Part shown: positions 16,909-27,537 of the stretch, in pieces
Layout: every line of letters starts with the position of its first letter
Position numbering within the stretch: the stretch's first letter is position 1
From: JBCDJG01 sp038748065
GTDB taxonomy: Bacteria; Pseudomonadota; Gammaproteobacteria; Pseudomonadales; Halieaceae
DNA length: 64,000 nt
Assembly: GCA_038748065.1 (NCBI GenBank)
Contig: JBCDJG010000017.1
Span: 1-64,000, forward strand
Reading direction: 5' to 3'
Notes under the pieces: model-generated
What the model saw: the letters and a program-made list of their open reading frames with translations, nothing else
Told to the model about the DNA's origin: nothing
Database searches by the model: none
Made by a program: the position numbers and the translations under genes

Positions 16909-18291
16909 ATGGGAATGAATCTCGTCGCGCTTGGCATCAACCACAATTCGGCTCCCGTCGAGGTGCGTGAGCGGGTGGCCTTTGCGCCTGAACAGGTCAG
17001 CGAAGCACTGCGTGATCTATGCGCTGTGTCTGAGGTCGACGAGGCCGTCATCCTGTCGACCTGCAATCGCACGGAGATCTACACGGTGGTCCCCGAGTCG
17101 CAGCAGGTCGAGGCCAAGGCGCTGGAGCTGGTTGACTGGATGGCAAACTACCACCACCTTGGTGCGGATGAATTGCGCGCTGCCGCATATCACTTCGAGC
17201 AAAGTGAGGCGTTACAGCATTTGGTTCAGGTCGCCAGCGGGCTCGATTCTATGGTGCTTGGAGAGCCGCAGATTTTTGGCCAGTTGAAGTCTGCCTTTGC
17301 GGTTGCCCGCGACGCCGATGCCACCGGGCCGGAATTGAACAGGTTATTCCCCCAGGTCTTCAAGCTCGCCAAGCGCGTACGCACGGACACAGCGATTGGC
17401 GAGAACCCGGTTTCTGTAGCCTATGCCGCGGTCGATTTGGCCCGCCATATTTTTGCCGATCTGCGAGATTGCCGCGCCCTTTTGGTAGGAGCCGGAGAGA
17501 CCATCGAACTGGTGACACGGCACTTGATTGAAGCCGGTGTCTCGAAGATTGTTATTGCCAACCGAACACTCGGTCGTGCGCGCGAGCTGGCCCAGAAGTT
17601 TGGCGCAGACGCCGTTCTGCTGGCCGAGATTCCTGACCACCTCGCCGCCGCGGATATCGTTATCACCTCAACAGCCAGCCAGTTGCCCATTCTCGGCAAA
17701 GGTGCGGTCGAATCAGCAGTTCGCGCACGCAAGCACAGCCCGATGCTTATGGTTGATATCGCCGTACCGCGGGATATCGAGACCCAGGTCGGAGAGCTTC
17801 GTGACGTCTACCTGTACAGTGTCGATGACCTGCGTGAAATCGTTGATCAGAACCTGCAGAGTCGCCAACAGGAAGCGCGCAAGGCCGATGAAATCATCGC
17901 GCGCGGTATCGAGGACTTTTACCAGGAAGAGCGAGCGCTGGGCGCAGTGGATAGCGTCAAGCAATACCGTTCAATGGCGGAGGAGATTCGCGAGCGCGAA
18001 GTAAGTAGAGCCCTGGGCGCACTGGCTCGCGGCGATGACCCCGAGGCCATTGTGGCGCAGTTGGCCCGGGGGCTGACCAACAAACTCATTCATGCACCGA
18101 CCCGCGGTCTGAAGCAGGCCAGTCTCGAGGGGCGCCGGGATATTGTCGAGCACGGCCGGCGTCTGCTTGGCCTGCCAAATGATGAAGATGGGGCGGCCAG
18201 GCGTGCGGCGGACAGCGCTGACGAAGCGCTCGCCAGCCCCGAGCCACGAATCGATGAGAGCGTGAATCGCGATAAGCGGACGCTGCAGTGA
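16909..18291 (+). CDS. hemA: Glutamyl-tRNA reductase
   Basis: From the ATG at 16909 (AAAAGAAG upstream) the protein is 460 residues; the ATG two codons later is equally close to family starts ([14 protein letters not shown]). The catalytic Cys52 lies in STCNRTEIY, followed by [16 protein letters not shown] and the NADPH-binding [10 protein letters not shown]. It makes glutamate-1-semialdehyde, the first committed step to heme. It overlaps prfA by 4 bases (GTGA). The hemA-prfA-prmC order is conserved. Confidence 0.96.
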   Translation: MGMNLVALGINHNSAPVEVRERVAFAPEQVSEALRDLCAVSEVDEAVILSTCNRTEIYTVVPESQQVEAKALELVDWMANYHHLGADELRAAAYHFEQSEALQHLVQVASGLDSMVLGEPQIFGQLKSAFAVARDADATGPELNRLFPQVFKLAKRVRTDTAIGENPVSVAYAAVDLARHIFADLRDCRALLVGAGETIELVTRHLIEAGVSKIVIANRTLGRARELAQKFGADAVLLAEIPDHLAAADIVITSTASQLPILGKGAVESAVRARKHSPMLMVDIAVPRDIETQVGELRDVYLYSVDDLREIVDQNLQSRQQEARKADEIIARGIEDFYQEERALGAVDSVKQYRSMAEEIREREVSRALGALARGDDPEAIVAQLARGLTNKLIHAPTRGLKQASLEGRRDIVEHGRRLLGLPNDEDGAARRAADSADEALASPEPRIDESVNRDKRTLQ

Positions 18292-19373
18292 AACGCTCTC
18301 TGCTGGCCAAACTGGAAACGCTCAGCGAGCGCCATGAAGAAGTGGCCGCGCTGCTCGGCGATGCTGAAACGATCGCCGACCAGAATCGCTTCAGAGACCT
18401 ATCACGCGAATACGCCGAATTAGAGACTGTTGTTCGCTGTTACACGTCCTATACGCAGGTGCAGGAGGATCTGGCCGCGGCTGAGGGCATGCTGCAGGAT
18501 ACCGATCCTGACCTGCGCGAGATGGCGCGCGAAGAGATCGAATCCGGCAGCGCGCAGTTGGCAGGTCTGGAGCGTGAATTGCAGACGCTCTTACTGCCGC
18601 GCGATCCGCGTGACGCCCATAACGTCTTCCTGGAGATTCGTGCCGGCACTGGCGGAGACGAGGCGGCGATTTTTTCCGGTGATTTGTTTCGCATGTATTC
18701 GCGCTTCGCCGAGCAACACGGCTGGGCAATAGAAGTGCTCTCTGAGCGGCCGGGTGAACACGGCGGTTACAAGGAGATTATCACTCGGGTAGAAGGTCGA
18801 GAGGTTTACGCTAACCTGAAGTTCGAGTCCGGCGCTCACCGGGTGCAGCGCGTACCCGAGACAGAATCCCAGGGCCGGATACATACCTCAGCCTGTACGG
18901 TCGCCGTCATGGCGGAGCCTGACGAGGTGGATGAAGTTGAAATCAGTAAGGCCGACCTGCGAGTAGATACCTTTCGCGCATCAGGTGCGGGTGGCCAGCA
19001 TGTGAACAAGACCGATTCGGCTGTGCGCCTTACTCATCTGCCTACGGGCATCGTGGTGGAGTGCCAGGACGAGCGGTCGCAGCACAAGAATCGTGCTCGA
19101 GCGATGTCGCTGCTGCAGGCGAAGCTGAGTACCGCAGCGCAAGATCGCGCCGCGGCTGAGCAGGCCGAAGAACGCCGCAATCTTGTCGGTAGCGGTGATC
19201 GCTCTGATCGTATTCGGACCTATAACTTCCCCCAGGGGCGTGTGACCGACCATCGCATCAATCTCACCCTGTATAAGCTTGATGAGGTCATGCAGGGCGA
19301 ACTCGACGCCGTGGTGGGGCCCTTGCGACAGGAATACCAGGCCGACCAGCTGGCGGCTCTGGCGGAAGGCTGA
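18288..19373 (+). CDS. prfA: Peptide chain release factor 1
   Basis: This 361-residue class I release factor has the GGQ motif in [18 protein letters not shown] and the anticodon-reading PxT motif as PET in [15 protein letters not shown]. It ends STRxN-like region then DQLAALAEG. It reads UAA and UAG. The start is GTG within the hemA stop, and the stop overlaps the prmC start by one base (TGATG), so the three genes are translationally coupled. Confidence 0.97.
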   Translation: MKRSLLAKLETLSERHEEVAALLGDAETIADQNRFRDLSREYAELETVVRCYTSYTQVQEDLAAAEGMLQDTDPDLREMAREEIESGSAQLAGLERELQTLLLPRDPRDAHNVFLEIRAGTGGDEAAIFSGDLFRMYSRFAEQHGWAIEVLSERPGEHGGYKEIITRVEGREVYANLKFESGAHRVQRVPETESQGRIHTSACTVAVMAEPDEVDEVEISKADLRVDTFRASGAGGQHVNKTDSAVRLTHLPTGIVVECQDERSQHKNRARAMSLLQAKLSTAAQDRAAAEQAEERRNLVGSGDRSDRIRTYNFPQGRVTDHRINLTLYKLDEVMQGELDAVVGPLRQEYQADQLAALAEG

Positions 19374-20200
19374 TGCCCCAGGTGCGCGAGCTGCTGGCTC
19401 GCGCCACGGAACTGCCCGGAGCAGAGGCACGCCGGGAAGCGGAAGTACTGCTCGGTCACAGCCTGGGTAAGCCCCGTAGCTGGCTCTATGCCTGGCCTGA
19501 AGCCGAGGTGGGAGAGGCAGAGCGCGCGCATTTTGAAAGACTGCTCGACGCACGCGCAAGCGGGCAGCCCATCGCCTACCTGACCGGGCGTCGGGAGTTC
19601 TGGTCACTCGACCTGGCCGTAAGCCCGGCCACCCTGATTCCCCGGCCGGAGACGGAAACGCTGGTACAGTGGGCCCTGGAACTACCTCTGACAGAGCCTT
19701 GCCGTGCACTCGACCTTGGCACGGGCAGTGGTGCCATTGCGCTGGCACTGCTCAGTGAACGGCCTGCATGGCATATCACCGGCGTGGACAGCAGCAAAGA
19801 TGCGCTAGCGCTTGCTCGCGATAACGCCCGGTATCTGGAGCTTGGGCAGCTGGAATTTCTGCAATCGGACTGGTTTGCCCAGCTAGAGGGCAGGCGCTTC
19901 GAGTTGCTTGTGAGCAACCCACCCTACGTCGCAGACAGCGATCCACATTTGTCACGGGGGGATCTGCGCTTCGAGCCACGGTCAGCGCTGGCGGCAAAAA
20001 AATCAGGGCTTGCTGATTTGCAGCTCATTATAAGTCAGGCGTCCGGATATCTGGAACGCCCGGGTTGGCTGCTGCTTGAGCATGGCTATGAACAGGGAGC
20101 ACCGGTGCGAGACATGCTGGGGGCCGCTGGATTTGTCGAGGTAGAGACGCGATTGGACGCGGCCGGGTTGGAGCGAGTTACAGGGGGAAGGCTGTGCTGA
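19373..20200 (+). CDS. prmC: Release-factor glutamine methyltransferase
   Basis: The 275-residue protein has an N-terminal helical domain, the SAM-binding LDLGTGSGAIALALL, and the catalytic NPPY in LVSNPPYVADSD. It methylates the Gln of the GGQ motif of RF1 and RF2, which fits its position one base after prfA. It overlaps the next gene, whose GTG lies inside its last codons. Confidence 0.96.
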   Translation: MPQVRELLARATELPGAEARREAEVLLGHSLGKPRSWLYAWPEAEVGEAERAHFERLLDARASGQPIAYLTGRREFWSLDLAVSPATLIPRPETETLVQWALELPLTEPCRALDLGTGSGAIALALLSERPAWHITGVDSSKDALALARDNARYLELGQLEFLQSDWFAQLEGRRFELLVSNPPYVADSDPHLSRGDLRFEPRSALAAKKSGLADLQLIISQASGYLERPGWLLLEHGYEQGAPVRDMLGAAGFVEVETRLDAAGLERVTGGRLC

Positions 20201-20943
20201 GCGATAAGGATCTGGAGCGTTTCAGCCGGCAAATTCTGCTGCATGACTTTGATATCGCAGGGCAAGAGAAGCTGCTTGCAGCTCGCGTGCTCGTTGTTGG
20301 TTTGGGTGGGCTGGGCGCGCCCGCTGCGCTCTATCTGGCGGCGGCGGGGGTGGGCCACCTGGCACTGGCTGATGGCGATGTGGTGGAGCTGGCAAATCTG
20401 CAACGCCAGATCAGCCACGGTGAGGCTGATATCAACCGCAATAAGGCAGCCTCCACCGCCGACGCCTTGCGTGCCATCCGGCCCGAGATAAGTCTGACGG
20501 TCCTTGAGGCGCATCTTGCAGGGGATGCTTTGCAGCAAGCGGTAGCTGAGGCTGATGTGGTAGTAGACGCCACGGATAACTACCCGGCGCGCTTCGCACT
20601 TAACCGAGCCTGTCTCGCCACGCAGGTGCCACTCGTATCAGGTGCTGCTGTACGCGGTGAAGGTCAGTTGGCGGTATTCCACGCTCGCCGCGGGGGCCCA
20701 TGCTATCGCTGCCTGTATCCCAAGGAGGGTGAGGCCACGGCGCTTAGCTGCAGCGAGAGCGGCGTGATTGCGCCGCTTGTGGGCGTGGTCGGTTCTATGC
20801 AGGCGCTTGAGGTCATCAAGCTGATCACCGGCTATGGCGAGAGCTTACAGGGTCAACTGCTGGTGCTGGATCTCGCGCGGATGGACATTCGGCGCCTGTC
20901 TCTGAAGCGTCGCGAGGATTGCCCGGATTGCGGGGACCACTAA
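20194..20943 (+). CDS. moeB: MoeB/ThiF-family sulfur-carrier adenylyltransferase
   Basis: This 249-residue E1-like enzyme has the nucleotide loop GLGGLGAPAALYLAAAGVG, the acidic DGDVVELANLQRQ segment, and two Zn-binding Cys pairs (CYRC near 178 and CPDC at the end). It adenylates the C-terminal Gly of MoaD or ThiS; with no rhodanese domain present, MoeB or ThiF is the best call. The start is GTG with AGGGGG upstream, overlapping prmC by 7 bases. It converges on the MATE gene with a 4-base overlap. Confidence 0.85.
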   Translation: MLSDKDLERFSRQILLHDFDIAGQEKLLAARVLVVGLGGLGAPAALYLAAAGVGHLALADGDVVELANLQRQISHGEADINRNKAASTADALRAIRPEISLTVLEAHLAGDALQQAVAEADVVVDATDNYPARFALNRACLATQVPLVSGAAVRGEGQLAVFHARRGGPCYRCLYPKEGEATALSCSESGVIAPLVGVVGSMQALEVIKLITGYGESLQGQLLVLDLARMDIRRLSLKRREDCPDCGDH

Positions 20944-22343
20944 AACTCGGTCTGTATATCGCCCTGCGCTGATGATTGGCTTTGCGGTAATGGCTGCCGC
21001 AGCCGATAAAGCAAGCGCCAGCTGATCAGTGCCGAGGCGATGGCGATGCCGATAATCATGGCGATCCAGAAAGCCTGCGTGGCGGCAGCCGGGTTAGCGG
21101 CTATTTCCAGCCCCCACCAGTAGCCGAGGGGCACGCTGACACCCCAGTAGGCGAAACACATGATCGCGAAGGGATAGCGCGTGTCCTTGAAAGCGCGCAG
21201 GGAAAATGAGGTAACAACCTGGACGGCGTCAAAAATAATAAACAGTGCCGCCAGTCTTATCAGTGCCAGTGCCAGCGCCAGAATAGCCTGATCGTCGGTA
21301 TAGGCGCGGACGATCAATTCTGGGTAGGCCAGCAGCATTGCCGTTGCCATTAGTGCGATCAGCGCCATCATGAGCGAGCCGGTGGCTATGCTTGCGACAA
21401 CGCCATCGCGGTTTTCTGCGCCGATGGCATGGCCCACGCGGGTGGCAATCGCTGCGCCGAGGCTGATCAGCGGAATGTACACGACATCCCAAACATTAAA
21501 GGCTATCTGGTGCGCGCCCATGGCGCTGTCACCGAGGGTGGCAATCATCAAGCCCAATACGGAAAAAACCGCTATCTCTAGAAACAGTGTGAGTCCAATC
21601 GGCAGTCCCAGTCGCCATATTGCGAGTAGCTCGCGTGCCTTGGGTGGCACCCACTGGAACGGAGGCAAGTAGTCGCGCAGCGCTCGCGATCGTCCGATAT
21701 AGAAGGCGATGAGTATCGGACCCAGCCACATGGAAATCGCCGTTGCCCAGCCGCATCCCGCTGCACCCAGCTCGGGCGCACCCCATTTGCCGTAAATGAA
21801 GGCGTAATTCAGGGGAATGTTTGCCAGGAAACCAATAACGCTGGCGTAGGCGAAGGGTTTTAGTACGCCGATGCCTTGCGTGTGACAACGCAGCGCCTGG
21901 AAAATGGCAGCCGCTGGTAGTCCAAACGCACAGGCTTGCAGGTAATCGAGACTTTTTTCGCGCGTCGCCGGATCAAGATTAAGAAGGCCCAACAGTGGGT
22001 CGGCGGAGTAACACAAAGGCGCGGCGATAATGCCTAGCAGCAGCGCCAGCCACAGCGATTGCGGCAGCGCGTCGCGGATTTTCTCTACGCGTCCGGCGCC
22101 GAAATCCTGGGCGACGATCGCGGTGACCGCCAGCATCATGCCCAGGATAAAGACCCAGATCGGTAGCCAGATGTTATAGCCTACGGCGATTGCGGCAAGA
22201 TCCCGGACGCCGTAATTGCCGGCCATCAACGTATCCACGACGCCCGTCCCCATTTGCGCGAGTTGGGCAATGAACATCGGCCAGGCAATAAACAGCAGCG
22301 AGCGGGTCTCAGCCAGGCTGACTTTTCGCGGGCTCTCGTTCAT
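20940..22343 (-). CDS. MATE-family efflux transporter
   Basis: The 467-residue protein has about 12 hydrophobic segments in two similar halves. It opens with WPMFIAQLAQMGTGVVDTLMAGNYG, the first-helix motif of NorM-type MATE carriers, and repeats a matching pattern near 245 (RLGLPIGLTLFLEI). It exports cationic drugs or dyes against Na+ or H+; the substrate is unknown. Its stop overlaps the stop of moeB on the opposite strand. Confidence 0.88.
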   Translation of the reverse strand: MNESPRKVSLAETRSLLFIAWPMFIAQLAQMGTGVVDTLMAGNYGVRDLAAIAVGYNIWLPIWVFILGMMLAVTAIVAQDFGAGRVEKIRDALPQSLWLALLLGIIAAPLCYSADPLLGLLNLDPATREKSLDYLQACAFGLPAAAIFQALRCHTQGIGVLKPFAYASVIGFLANIPLNYAFIYGKWGAPELGAAGCGWATAISMWLGPILIAFYIGRSRALRDYLPPFQWVPPKARELLAIWRLGLPIGLTLFLEIAVFSVLGLMIATLGDSAMGAHQIAFNVWDVVYIPLISLGAAIATRVGHAIGAENRDGVVASIATGSLMMALIALMATAMLLAYPELIVRAYTDDQAILALALALIRLAALFIIFDAVQVVTSFSLRAFKDTRYPFAIMCFAYWGVSVPLGYWWGLEIAANPAAATQAFWIAMIIGIAIASALISWRLLYRLRQPLPQSQSSAQGDIQTEF

Positions 22344-22415
22344 AGTTATTCCGATGGTTAAACTTTTTTATAGACGGCTTGTCACATAACAAACCTTCGC
22401 ACTAGGGAGCGAACT

Positions 22416-23006
22416 ATGAATGCACTGGCCAGCCTGTATTACACTATACATAACGGGCTATTTCTGCGCTTGCAATACCTCGATGGGATACCCCTGCTGG
22501 CCCTGCGCATCTATCTCGCCTTTCCCTTCTATATGGCGGGCGCAACAAAAATCTCCGGCATAGAAGATACGGCAGCCTGGTTCGGCAACCCTGACTGGGG
22601 TCTTGGTCTACCCTTTCCCACGCTGATGGCCTACCTCGCCGCCTATACCGAGTTCATCGGTGCAATATTGCTGGTTATTGGGCTGGCCGTCCGGTGGATC
22701 AGCATCCCCTTGATCGTCACCATGCTGGTCGCTACTTTTGCCGTGCACTGGGACAACGGCTGGTTTGCCATCGCCCAATCGACAGATCCGGAAATTGCAA
22801 AACGTTTGAGCGCAGCCCGCAGTTTGTTGGAGGATCATGGCAACATCAGCTGGCTGACCGAAAAGGGTAGCTACGTCATCCTCCAAAACGGCATCGAGTT
22901 CGCCGTGACCTACCTGGTGATGCTGCTGGTCTTGCTGTGCTACGGCGGCGGCCGCTATGTCAGCGTCGATTATTACCTTGCCAGGCTTTTTCCTGAGCGC
23001 AGCTGA
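22416..23006 (+). CDS. DoxX-family inner-membrane protein
   Basis: The 196-residue protein has four hydrophobic helices. The DoxX-type opening LLALRIYLAFPFYMAGATKI is followed by PTLMAYLAAYTEFIGAILLVIGLAVRW. A periplasmic insert of about 60 residues separates helices 3 and 4. DoxX proteins are linked to redox balance and quinone or thiosulfate metabolism in some organisms; the role here is not known. The start ATG has GGGAGCG upstream. Confidence 0.8.
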   Translation: MNALASLYYTIHNGLFLRLQYLDGIPLLALRIYLAFPFYMAGATKISGIEDTAAWFGNPDWGLGLPFPTLMAYLAAYTEFIGAILLVIGLAVRWISIPLIVTMLVATFAVHWDNGWFAIAQSTDPEIAKRLSAARSLLEDHGNISWLTEKGSYVILQNGIEFAVTYLVMLLVLLCYGGGRYVSVDYYLARLFPERS

Positions 23007-23088
23007 CCCCCGCTGCCACGGAGACCATACCCTGAAAAAGTGGTAGACTAGCGCGCTTTTTTAGGCAGGTTCATGCAGGGCCCACAAC

Positions 23089-24345
23089 TTGAGCAGTAAT
23101 TCGTCGAGCCGGCGGCGTCGTGGACGCGGCCGGTCACAGGACCAGACTCCCTGGAGTATTGAACAGTTCCAGGTGGAACCGCGGGAGGGGGAAACACGTT
23201 TTCATGATCTTGGCCTCCAGGACGAGATCATGCGCGGAATCGCCGACCTCAACTTTCAGTACTGCTCCCCCATCCAGGCCGCGATATTGCCGCAGACCCT
23301 TCAGGGTCACGATGCCATTGGCAAGGCGCAGACTGGCACGGGCAAAACCGCTGCGTTTCTCATCACGATTTTCAACGACCTCCTTTGCCACCCGGTGGAA
23401 GGCGAACGCTTCCTGGGCGAGCCTCGAGCCCTGGTCATTGCGCCGACCCGCGAGTTGGTTATGCAGATCGCGGAGGACGCCAAGGATCTCGGGAAGTTCA
23501 CCGGCCTGAAGGTCGTCACGCTGATTGGTGGCATGGACTACCAAAAGCAACTCAATCGCCTGGGCAATGAGCTTGTCGACCTGGTGGTGGCGACGCCCGG
23601 TCGCCTGATCGATTTCATGACGCGCCGGGATATCTATCTCGACCATGTTGAGACGCTGGTGCTCGATGAGGCTGATCGTATGCTCGACATGGGTTTCATC
23701 CCGCAGGTGAAGCGCATCGTGCGAGCCACGCCGCGTAAGGAAGATCGGCAAACCCTGCTGTTTTCGGCCACCTTCGACCAGGACATTATCAACCTGTCAC
23801 AGCAGTGGACCTTTCATCCAATCAAGGTGGAGATTGAGCCAGAGAGTGTTGCTACTGACACGGTTGATCAGAAGGTATACCTGGTGAGCTCTGAAGAGCG
23901 CTACAAAGTGCTGAACAATGTGATCCGCAGTCCCGACTGTGACAGCCTGATCGTATTTGCTAACCGACGCGACCAGGTCCGGCGATTACATGAACGCCTG
24001 CGCCGCTCAGGCGTTGCCTGCGGCATACTCTCTGGTGAAATACCGCAGGCGAAACGCACTCGCACGCTGGACCAGTTCAAAAAAGGCGAGATTAAGGTGC
24101 TGGTGGCCACGGATGTGGCCGGACGAGGGATTCACGTGGACGGCATTAGCCATGTGGTCAACTATAACCTCCCCGAAGACCCAGAGGATTACGTTCACCG
24201 CATAGGGCGTACCGGTCGCGCCGGCGCGACGGGTATTTCCATTAGCTTTGCCAGCGAGGATGACGCCTTCCTGCTGCCCGAGTTGGAAACACTGCTGGGG
24301 CATAAGCTCGATTGCACTCACCCCCCCGCAGACCTGCTGAACTAG
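23089..24345 (+). CDS. rhlB: DEAD-box ATP-dependent RNA helicase RhlB
   Basis: This 418-residue protein is a full two-domain helicase: Q motif [13 protein letters not shown], Walker [25 protein letters not shown], and [11 protein letters not shown] short basic N-terminus ([11 protein letters not shown]) precedes the core, as in RhlB, the degradosome helicase. The only in-frame start before a stop is TTG, with AGGG about 8 bases upstream. An eight-codon ATG frame overlaps this start. It converges with cysZ with a 4-base stop overlap. Confidence 0.9.
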   Translation: MSSNSSSRRRRGRGRSQDQTPWSIEQFQVEPREGETRFHDLGLQDEIMRGIADLNFQYCSPIQAAILPQTLQGHDAIGKAQTGTGKTAAFLITIFNDLLCHPVEGERFLGEPRALVIAPTRELVMQIAEDAKDLGKFTGLKVVTLIGGMDYQKQLNRLGNELVDLVVATPGRLIDFMTRRDIYLDHVETLVLDEADRMLDMGFIPQVKRIVRATPRKEDRQTLLFSATFDQDIINLSQQWTFHPIKVEIEPESVATDTVDQKVYLVSSEERYKVLNNVIRSPDCDSLIVFANRRDQVRRLHERLRRSGVACGILSGEIPQAKRTRTLDQFKKGEIKVLVATDVAGRGIHVDGISHVVNYNLPEDPEDYVHRIGRTGRAGATGISISFASEDDAFLLPELETLLGHKLDCTHPPADLLN

Positions 24346-25073
24346 TCGCGCAACTCGCCCACCCAGAGCGCTGTTGCACCCACCACGGCGGCGGGTACAA
24401 CGAAGAAGTTGACTACGGGTATGCTCGCGCACAGCGCGACCAGCCCGCCAAAGCCCATGCTCGATAGTCGCCGACGGCGACAGGCTTCCTTAACCTCAGC
24501 AAAGCCCAAGCGGTGGTTGTCCACGGGGTAGTCAACGAACTGTATGCTCATCATCCAGGCGCCCAGCAGGAACCACAGCAGCGGCGATGCGACGTTGATG
24601 ACCGGTATAAAGGTCAGCAGCAGGACGAATGCGGCCATTGGCAGGTAGTAGACAAGCTTACTGAGCTCCCGAAAAACGGCCCGCGGCACCTCCATCAGCG
24701 CTGCACCGAAACCTTCGAGTCCATCGACTGGCTTGCCAGTGATTAACTCTTCGGCTTTTTCAGCGAGCAGCGAGTTGAAGGGTGAGGCAATCAGTAGAGC
24801 CAGCGCCGTGAACAGGTAGCCGGTCATCAGGCTGACGGCAAGGCCAATGAGCGGCCAGAGAATCCACTCGATAAAGCTGAGCCAATCAGGAATCCAGCTC
24901 ATCCAGCGCTCCATGAGTTCTCCGAGGTAGCTCAGGCCAAAGCCGATAAGTGTGGCGAAAATAATGACATTTACGGTAAGCGGGATGATCACGAACAGTC
25001 GCAGGCTGGGGTGGGTAAGCATTCGCAAGCCCTGCATGAGATAGCCCGCGCCGTTGACGACGTTGCCCTGCAT
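24342..25073 (-). CDS. cysZ: CysZ-like sulfate transporter (EI24 family)
   Basis: The ATG at 25073 follows AAGGGG and gives 243 residues, close to E. coli CysZ (253). It has several hydrophobic hairpins, the [21 protein letters not shown] opening, and the central [14 protein letters not shown] segment followed by a YYLPM helix. CysZ imports sulfate for cysteine synthesis. No cys genes are adjacent, so the role rests on family similarity. The start lies 109 bases from the divergent Smr gene. Confidence 0.88.
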   Translation of the reverse strand: MQGNVVNGAGYLMQGLRMLTHPSLRLFVIIPLTVNVIIFATLIGFGLSYLGELMERWMSWIPDWLSFIEWILWPLIGLAVSLMTGYLFTALALLIASPFNSLLAEKAEELITGKPVDGLEGFGAALMEVPRAVFRELSKLVYYLPMAAFVLLLTFIPVINVASPLLWFLLGAWMMSIQFVDYPVDNHRLGFAEVKEACRRRRLSSMGFGGLVALCASIPVVNFFVVPAAVVGATALWVGELRD

Positions 25074-25182
25074 AGAATTAGCCCCTTGCTGACCGTTGCA
25101 GATACGCGTTGAATATTTGCTGGGCGGCTCCATTTCGCCCTTGCGGCCGTATAATAGCGGACACGGAACCGGTAGTAAGCCC

Positions 25183-25785
25183 ATGCCCTCTGACGAAGAC
25201 ATGTTTTTTAAGGAGATGGGCGACGTTGCCAGGCATCGGCCCTCGGGTAGGGTCGGCCAGGCCCAACGTCGCGCGTCCTCTCGCGATAGCTCCCTACAGG
25301 AGCGACGAGACAACGCCGTGGCAGCTGAGGTGCTCGATCGCAATATTCTTAAAGAGGAGGGCATTGAGCCCCTCGACCCCTGGTACGTACTGGAGTTCAA
25401 GAGGCCCGGTGTTCAAAACGGCGTGTTTCGCAAGCTGAAGCAGGGTCGCTATGACACGGAGGCGCGCCTCGACCTGCATCGCATGACGGTCAAGCGAGCG
25501 CGGGAAGAGCTATTTGATTTTATCGAGGAGTCGCATCGGCTGGGCTTACGCTGCGTTGCCGTAGTCCACGGTCGCGGCGAGAAGCGCAATGGTGAACAGG
25601 GTCATTCGATTCTTAAGGGCTGCACGAATCACTGGCTGCGGCAATTGGAAACGGTACAGGCCTTTCACAGCGCTCAGCCACGGCACGGTGGAACCGGTGC
25701 CGTTTACGTGCTGCTGAAAAAAAGTGAGGAAAAGAAGCGCGAAAACCGCGAGCGCTTTATGAAGGGTCGAACAGAAACGCCCTGA
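25183..25785 (+). CDS. Smr-domain protein (SmrA-like)
   Basis: The 200-residue protein has a charged N-terminus and a C-terminal Smr domain. It shows LDLHRMTVKRAREELFDFI (the conserved LDLHG-like strand) and VVHGRGEKR, then GAVYVLLKK. Stand-alone Smr proteins are endonucleases: SmrB cleaves mRNA at collided ribosomes and SmrA nicks DNA. Which type this is cannot be settled by eye; the N-terminal extension resembles SmrA/YdaL. Confidence 0.85.
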   Translation: MPSDEDMFFKEMGDVARHRPSGRVGQAQRRASSRDSSLQERRDNAVAAEVLDRNILKEEGIEPLDPWYVLEFKRPGVQNGVFRKLKQGRYDTEARLDLHRMTVKRAREELFDFIEESHRLGLRCVAVVHGRGEKRNGEQGHSILKGCTNHWLRQLETVQAFHSAQPRHGGTGAVYVLLKKSEEKKRENRERFMKGRTETP

Positions 25786-25796
25786 TCGCTGCTATG

Positions 25797-26078
25797 TCAG
25801 GATTGCTGCAGTATGGCTGCGTAGTCAGCGCCTAGCCTGTGTTCCTTGATGATGTCCAGTACGCTACGCCCATCCGGTCCAGTGGCACTCACGTTGCGGC
25901 CCTCCTCCCGGAAGAAGCCCACGAACAGCTCGAAGTCTGAGGCGCGCATGCTCTGGTAAGCCTTGAGGAGCATGTGGAAATCATCGTCTGTGCCATCGTG
26001 TGAGCGAACCTTCAGAAAACTCCGGACATGGTCTTCGGTCCACACCTCATCAAGTACCTTTTGCTTATCTTTCTTCAT
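25797..26078 (-). CDS. PA4642-family small protein
   Basis: The 93-residue protein resembles the uncharacterised PA4642 family of pseudomonads. Shared features are KVLDEVWTEDHVRSFL, a HMLLKAYQSMRASDFELFVGFF helix pair, and the tail DGRSVLDIIKEHRLGADYAAIL. The central pattern looks like an ankyrin-type helix-turn-helix. No function is known. It lies 16 bases downstream of gatB and may be cotranscribed with it. Confidence 0.7.
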   Translation of the reverse strand: MKKDKQKVLDEVWTEDHVRSFLKVRSHDGTDDDFHMLLKAYQSMRASDFELFVGFFREEGRNVSATGPDGRSVLDIIKEHRLGADYAAILQQS

Positions 26079-26094
26079 TAATGCGCCTCACGCG

Positions 26095-27537
26095 CTAGCC
26101 CAGCTTTTGGGCCAGCAGCTTATTGACCATCTGCGGATTTGCCTGGCCCTTGGATACTTTCATCACCTGGCCGACGAAGAAGCCGATCAGTTTCTTACGC
26201 TTGCCCTCGTCAGCCGCCAGATACTGCTCAACCTGTGCGCTATTCGCCGCAATGATGTCGTCGATCATGGTTTCCAGCTCGCCTACGTCGCTGACTTGCT
26301 TCAGGCCTTTTGCCTCAATGATCTCCTCCGCGCTACCTTCGCCACGCCACATGGCTTCGAAGACCTGTTTGGCGATTTTACCCGATATCGTGTCGTCCAG
26401 AATGCGGGCGATGAGCCCGGCCAGTGCGGCGGCGGATACGGGGCTTGCCTCGATATCGAGCTCGCTGCGGTTGAGCATGCCCTGCAGTTCCACCTGTACC
26501 CAGTTCGCGGCTATCTTGGCGTCGCCACAGGCAGCGGCGACGGCTTCGAAATAGTCGGCCACGGCGCGGCTGTCTGACAGAACGCCTGCGTCATAGGCAC
26601 TGAGCTGGTATTCGCTGATGAAACGCTGGCGCTTGTCTCTCGGCAGTTCCGGAAGCTGCTCGCGAATGGCTGCCACGTAGTCTTCATCGATGACGATGGG
26701 CAGCAGGTCGGGCTCCGGGAAGTAGCGGTAGTCGTTGGCCACTTCCTTACTGCGCATAGAGCGGGTCTCGTCGCGCTCCGGATCGTAAAGCCGGGTTTCC
26801 TGAACCACGCTACCACCATCCTCAAGCAGGTCCGACTGACGCTCGATCTCATGTCGGATTGCCTTCTCAACGAAGCGGAAGCTGTTGACGTTCTTGATCT
26901 CGGCCCGGGTGCCATAGTCTTCCTGACCCCGCGGGCGCAGGGAAATGTTGATGTCACAGCGCATTGAACCCTCGGCCATATTGCCATCTGAGATGCCGAG
27001 ATAGGTAACCAGACTGTGCAATGCCTTCAGGTAGGCAACGGCTTCTTCAGCGCTGCGAAAATCCGGCTCGGTGACAATCTCCAGCAGGGGCGTGCCAGCG
27101 CGGTTCAAATCGATACCCGACATGCCATGAAAGTCTTCGTGCAGTGACTTTCCGGCGTCCTCTTCGAGGTGGGCGCGCGTTATACCGATTTGACGAACCT
27201 GGCCGTCCTCCAGCTGTACGTCGAAATTGCCCCGGCCGACAATGGGCTCAGCGAACTGTGAGATCTGGTAGCCCTTGGGCAGGTCGGGATAAAAATAATT
27301 CTTGCGATCAAAGACCGAGCGCATGCCGATTTCTGCGCCGATGCCCAGGCCAAACATCACCGCGAAGCGCACGGCCTCTTCGTTCAATACGGGCAGCATG
27401 CCAGGCATGGCGAGGTCTACTGCGCAGGCCTGCGAGTTTGGCGCAGCGCCAAAGGTGGTAGCGGCACCTGAGAAAATCTTGGACTGCGTTGCCAGTTGCA
27501 GGTGAACTTCGAGGCCGATTACGGTTTCCCAATCCAT
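26095..27537 (-). CDS. gatB: Asp-tRNA(Asn)/Glu-tRNA(Gln) amidotransferase subunit B
   Basis: The ATG at 27537 overlaps the gatA stop by one base and gives 480 residues starting [15 protein letters not shown], the usual GatB start. Conserved blocks include [25 protein letters not shown] and [12 protein letters not shown]. The C-terminal tRNA-binding YqeY-like domain is present. GatB activates misacylated tRNA with ATP. Presence of GatCAB suggests the indirect route to Gln-tRNA or Asn-tRNA. Confidence 0.96.
   Translation of the reverse strand: MDWETVIGLEVHLQLATQSKIFSGAATTFGAAPNSQACAVDLAMPGMLPVLNEEAVRFAVMFGLGIGAEIGMRSVFDRKNYFYPDLPKGYQISQFAEPIVGRGNFDVQLEDGQVRQIGITRAHLEEDAGKSLHEDFHGMSGIDLNRAGTPLLEIVTEPDFRSAEEAVAYLKALHSLVTYLGISDGNMAEGSMRCDINISLRPRGQEDYGTRAEIKNVNSFRFVEKAIRHEIERQSDLLEDGGSVVQETRLYDPERDETRSMRSKEVANDYRYFPEPDLLPIVIDEDYVAAIREQLPELPRDKRQRFISEYQLSAYDAGVLSDSRAVADYFEAVAAACGDAKIAANWVQVELQGMLNRSELDIEASPVSAAALAGLIARILDDTISGKIAKQVFEAMWRGEGSAEEIIEAKGLKQVSDVGELETMIDDIIAANSAQVEQYLAADEGKRKKLIGFFVGQVMKVSKGQANPQMVNKLLAQKLG

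Noticed and set aside
18855..18900. RF1 anticodon motif reading PET rather than PAT
   Set aside because: The middle residue of the PxT motif varies among proteobacteria; the flanking [11 protein letters not shown] is normal, so no altered stop-codon reading is implied.
18981..19748. A 255-codon open frame opposite prfA and prmC
   Set aside because: It lies entirely antisense to two strongly conserved genes, and its product is Arg/Pro-rich without recognisable motifs, as expected from GC-rich antisense frames.
25074..25400. 109-residue N-terminal extension of cysZ
   Set aside because: It runs antisense through the Smr gene, and the ATG at 25073 with AAGGGG upstream gives the normal CysZ size.
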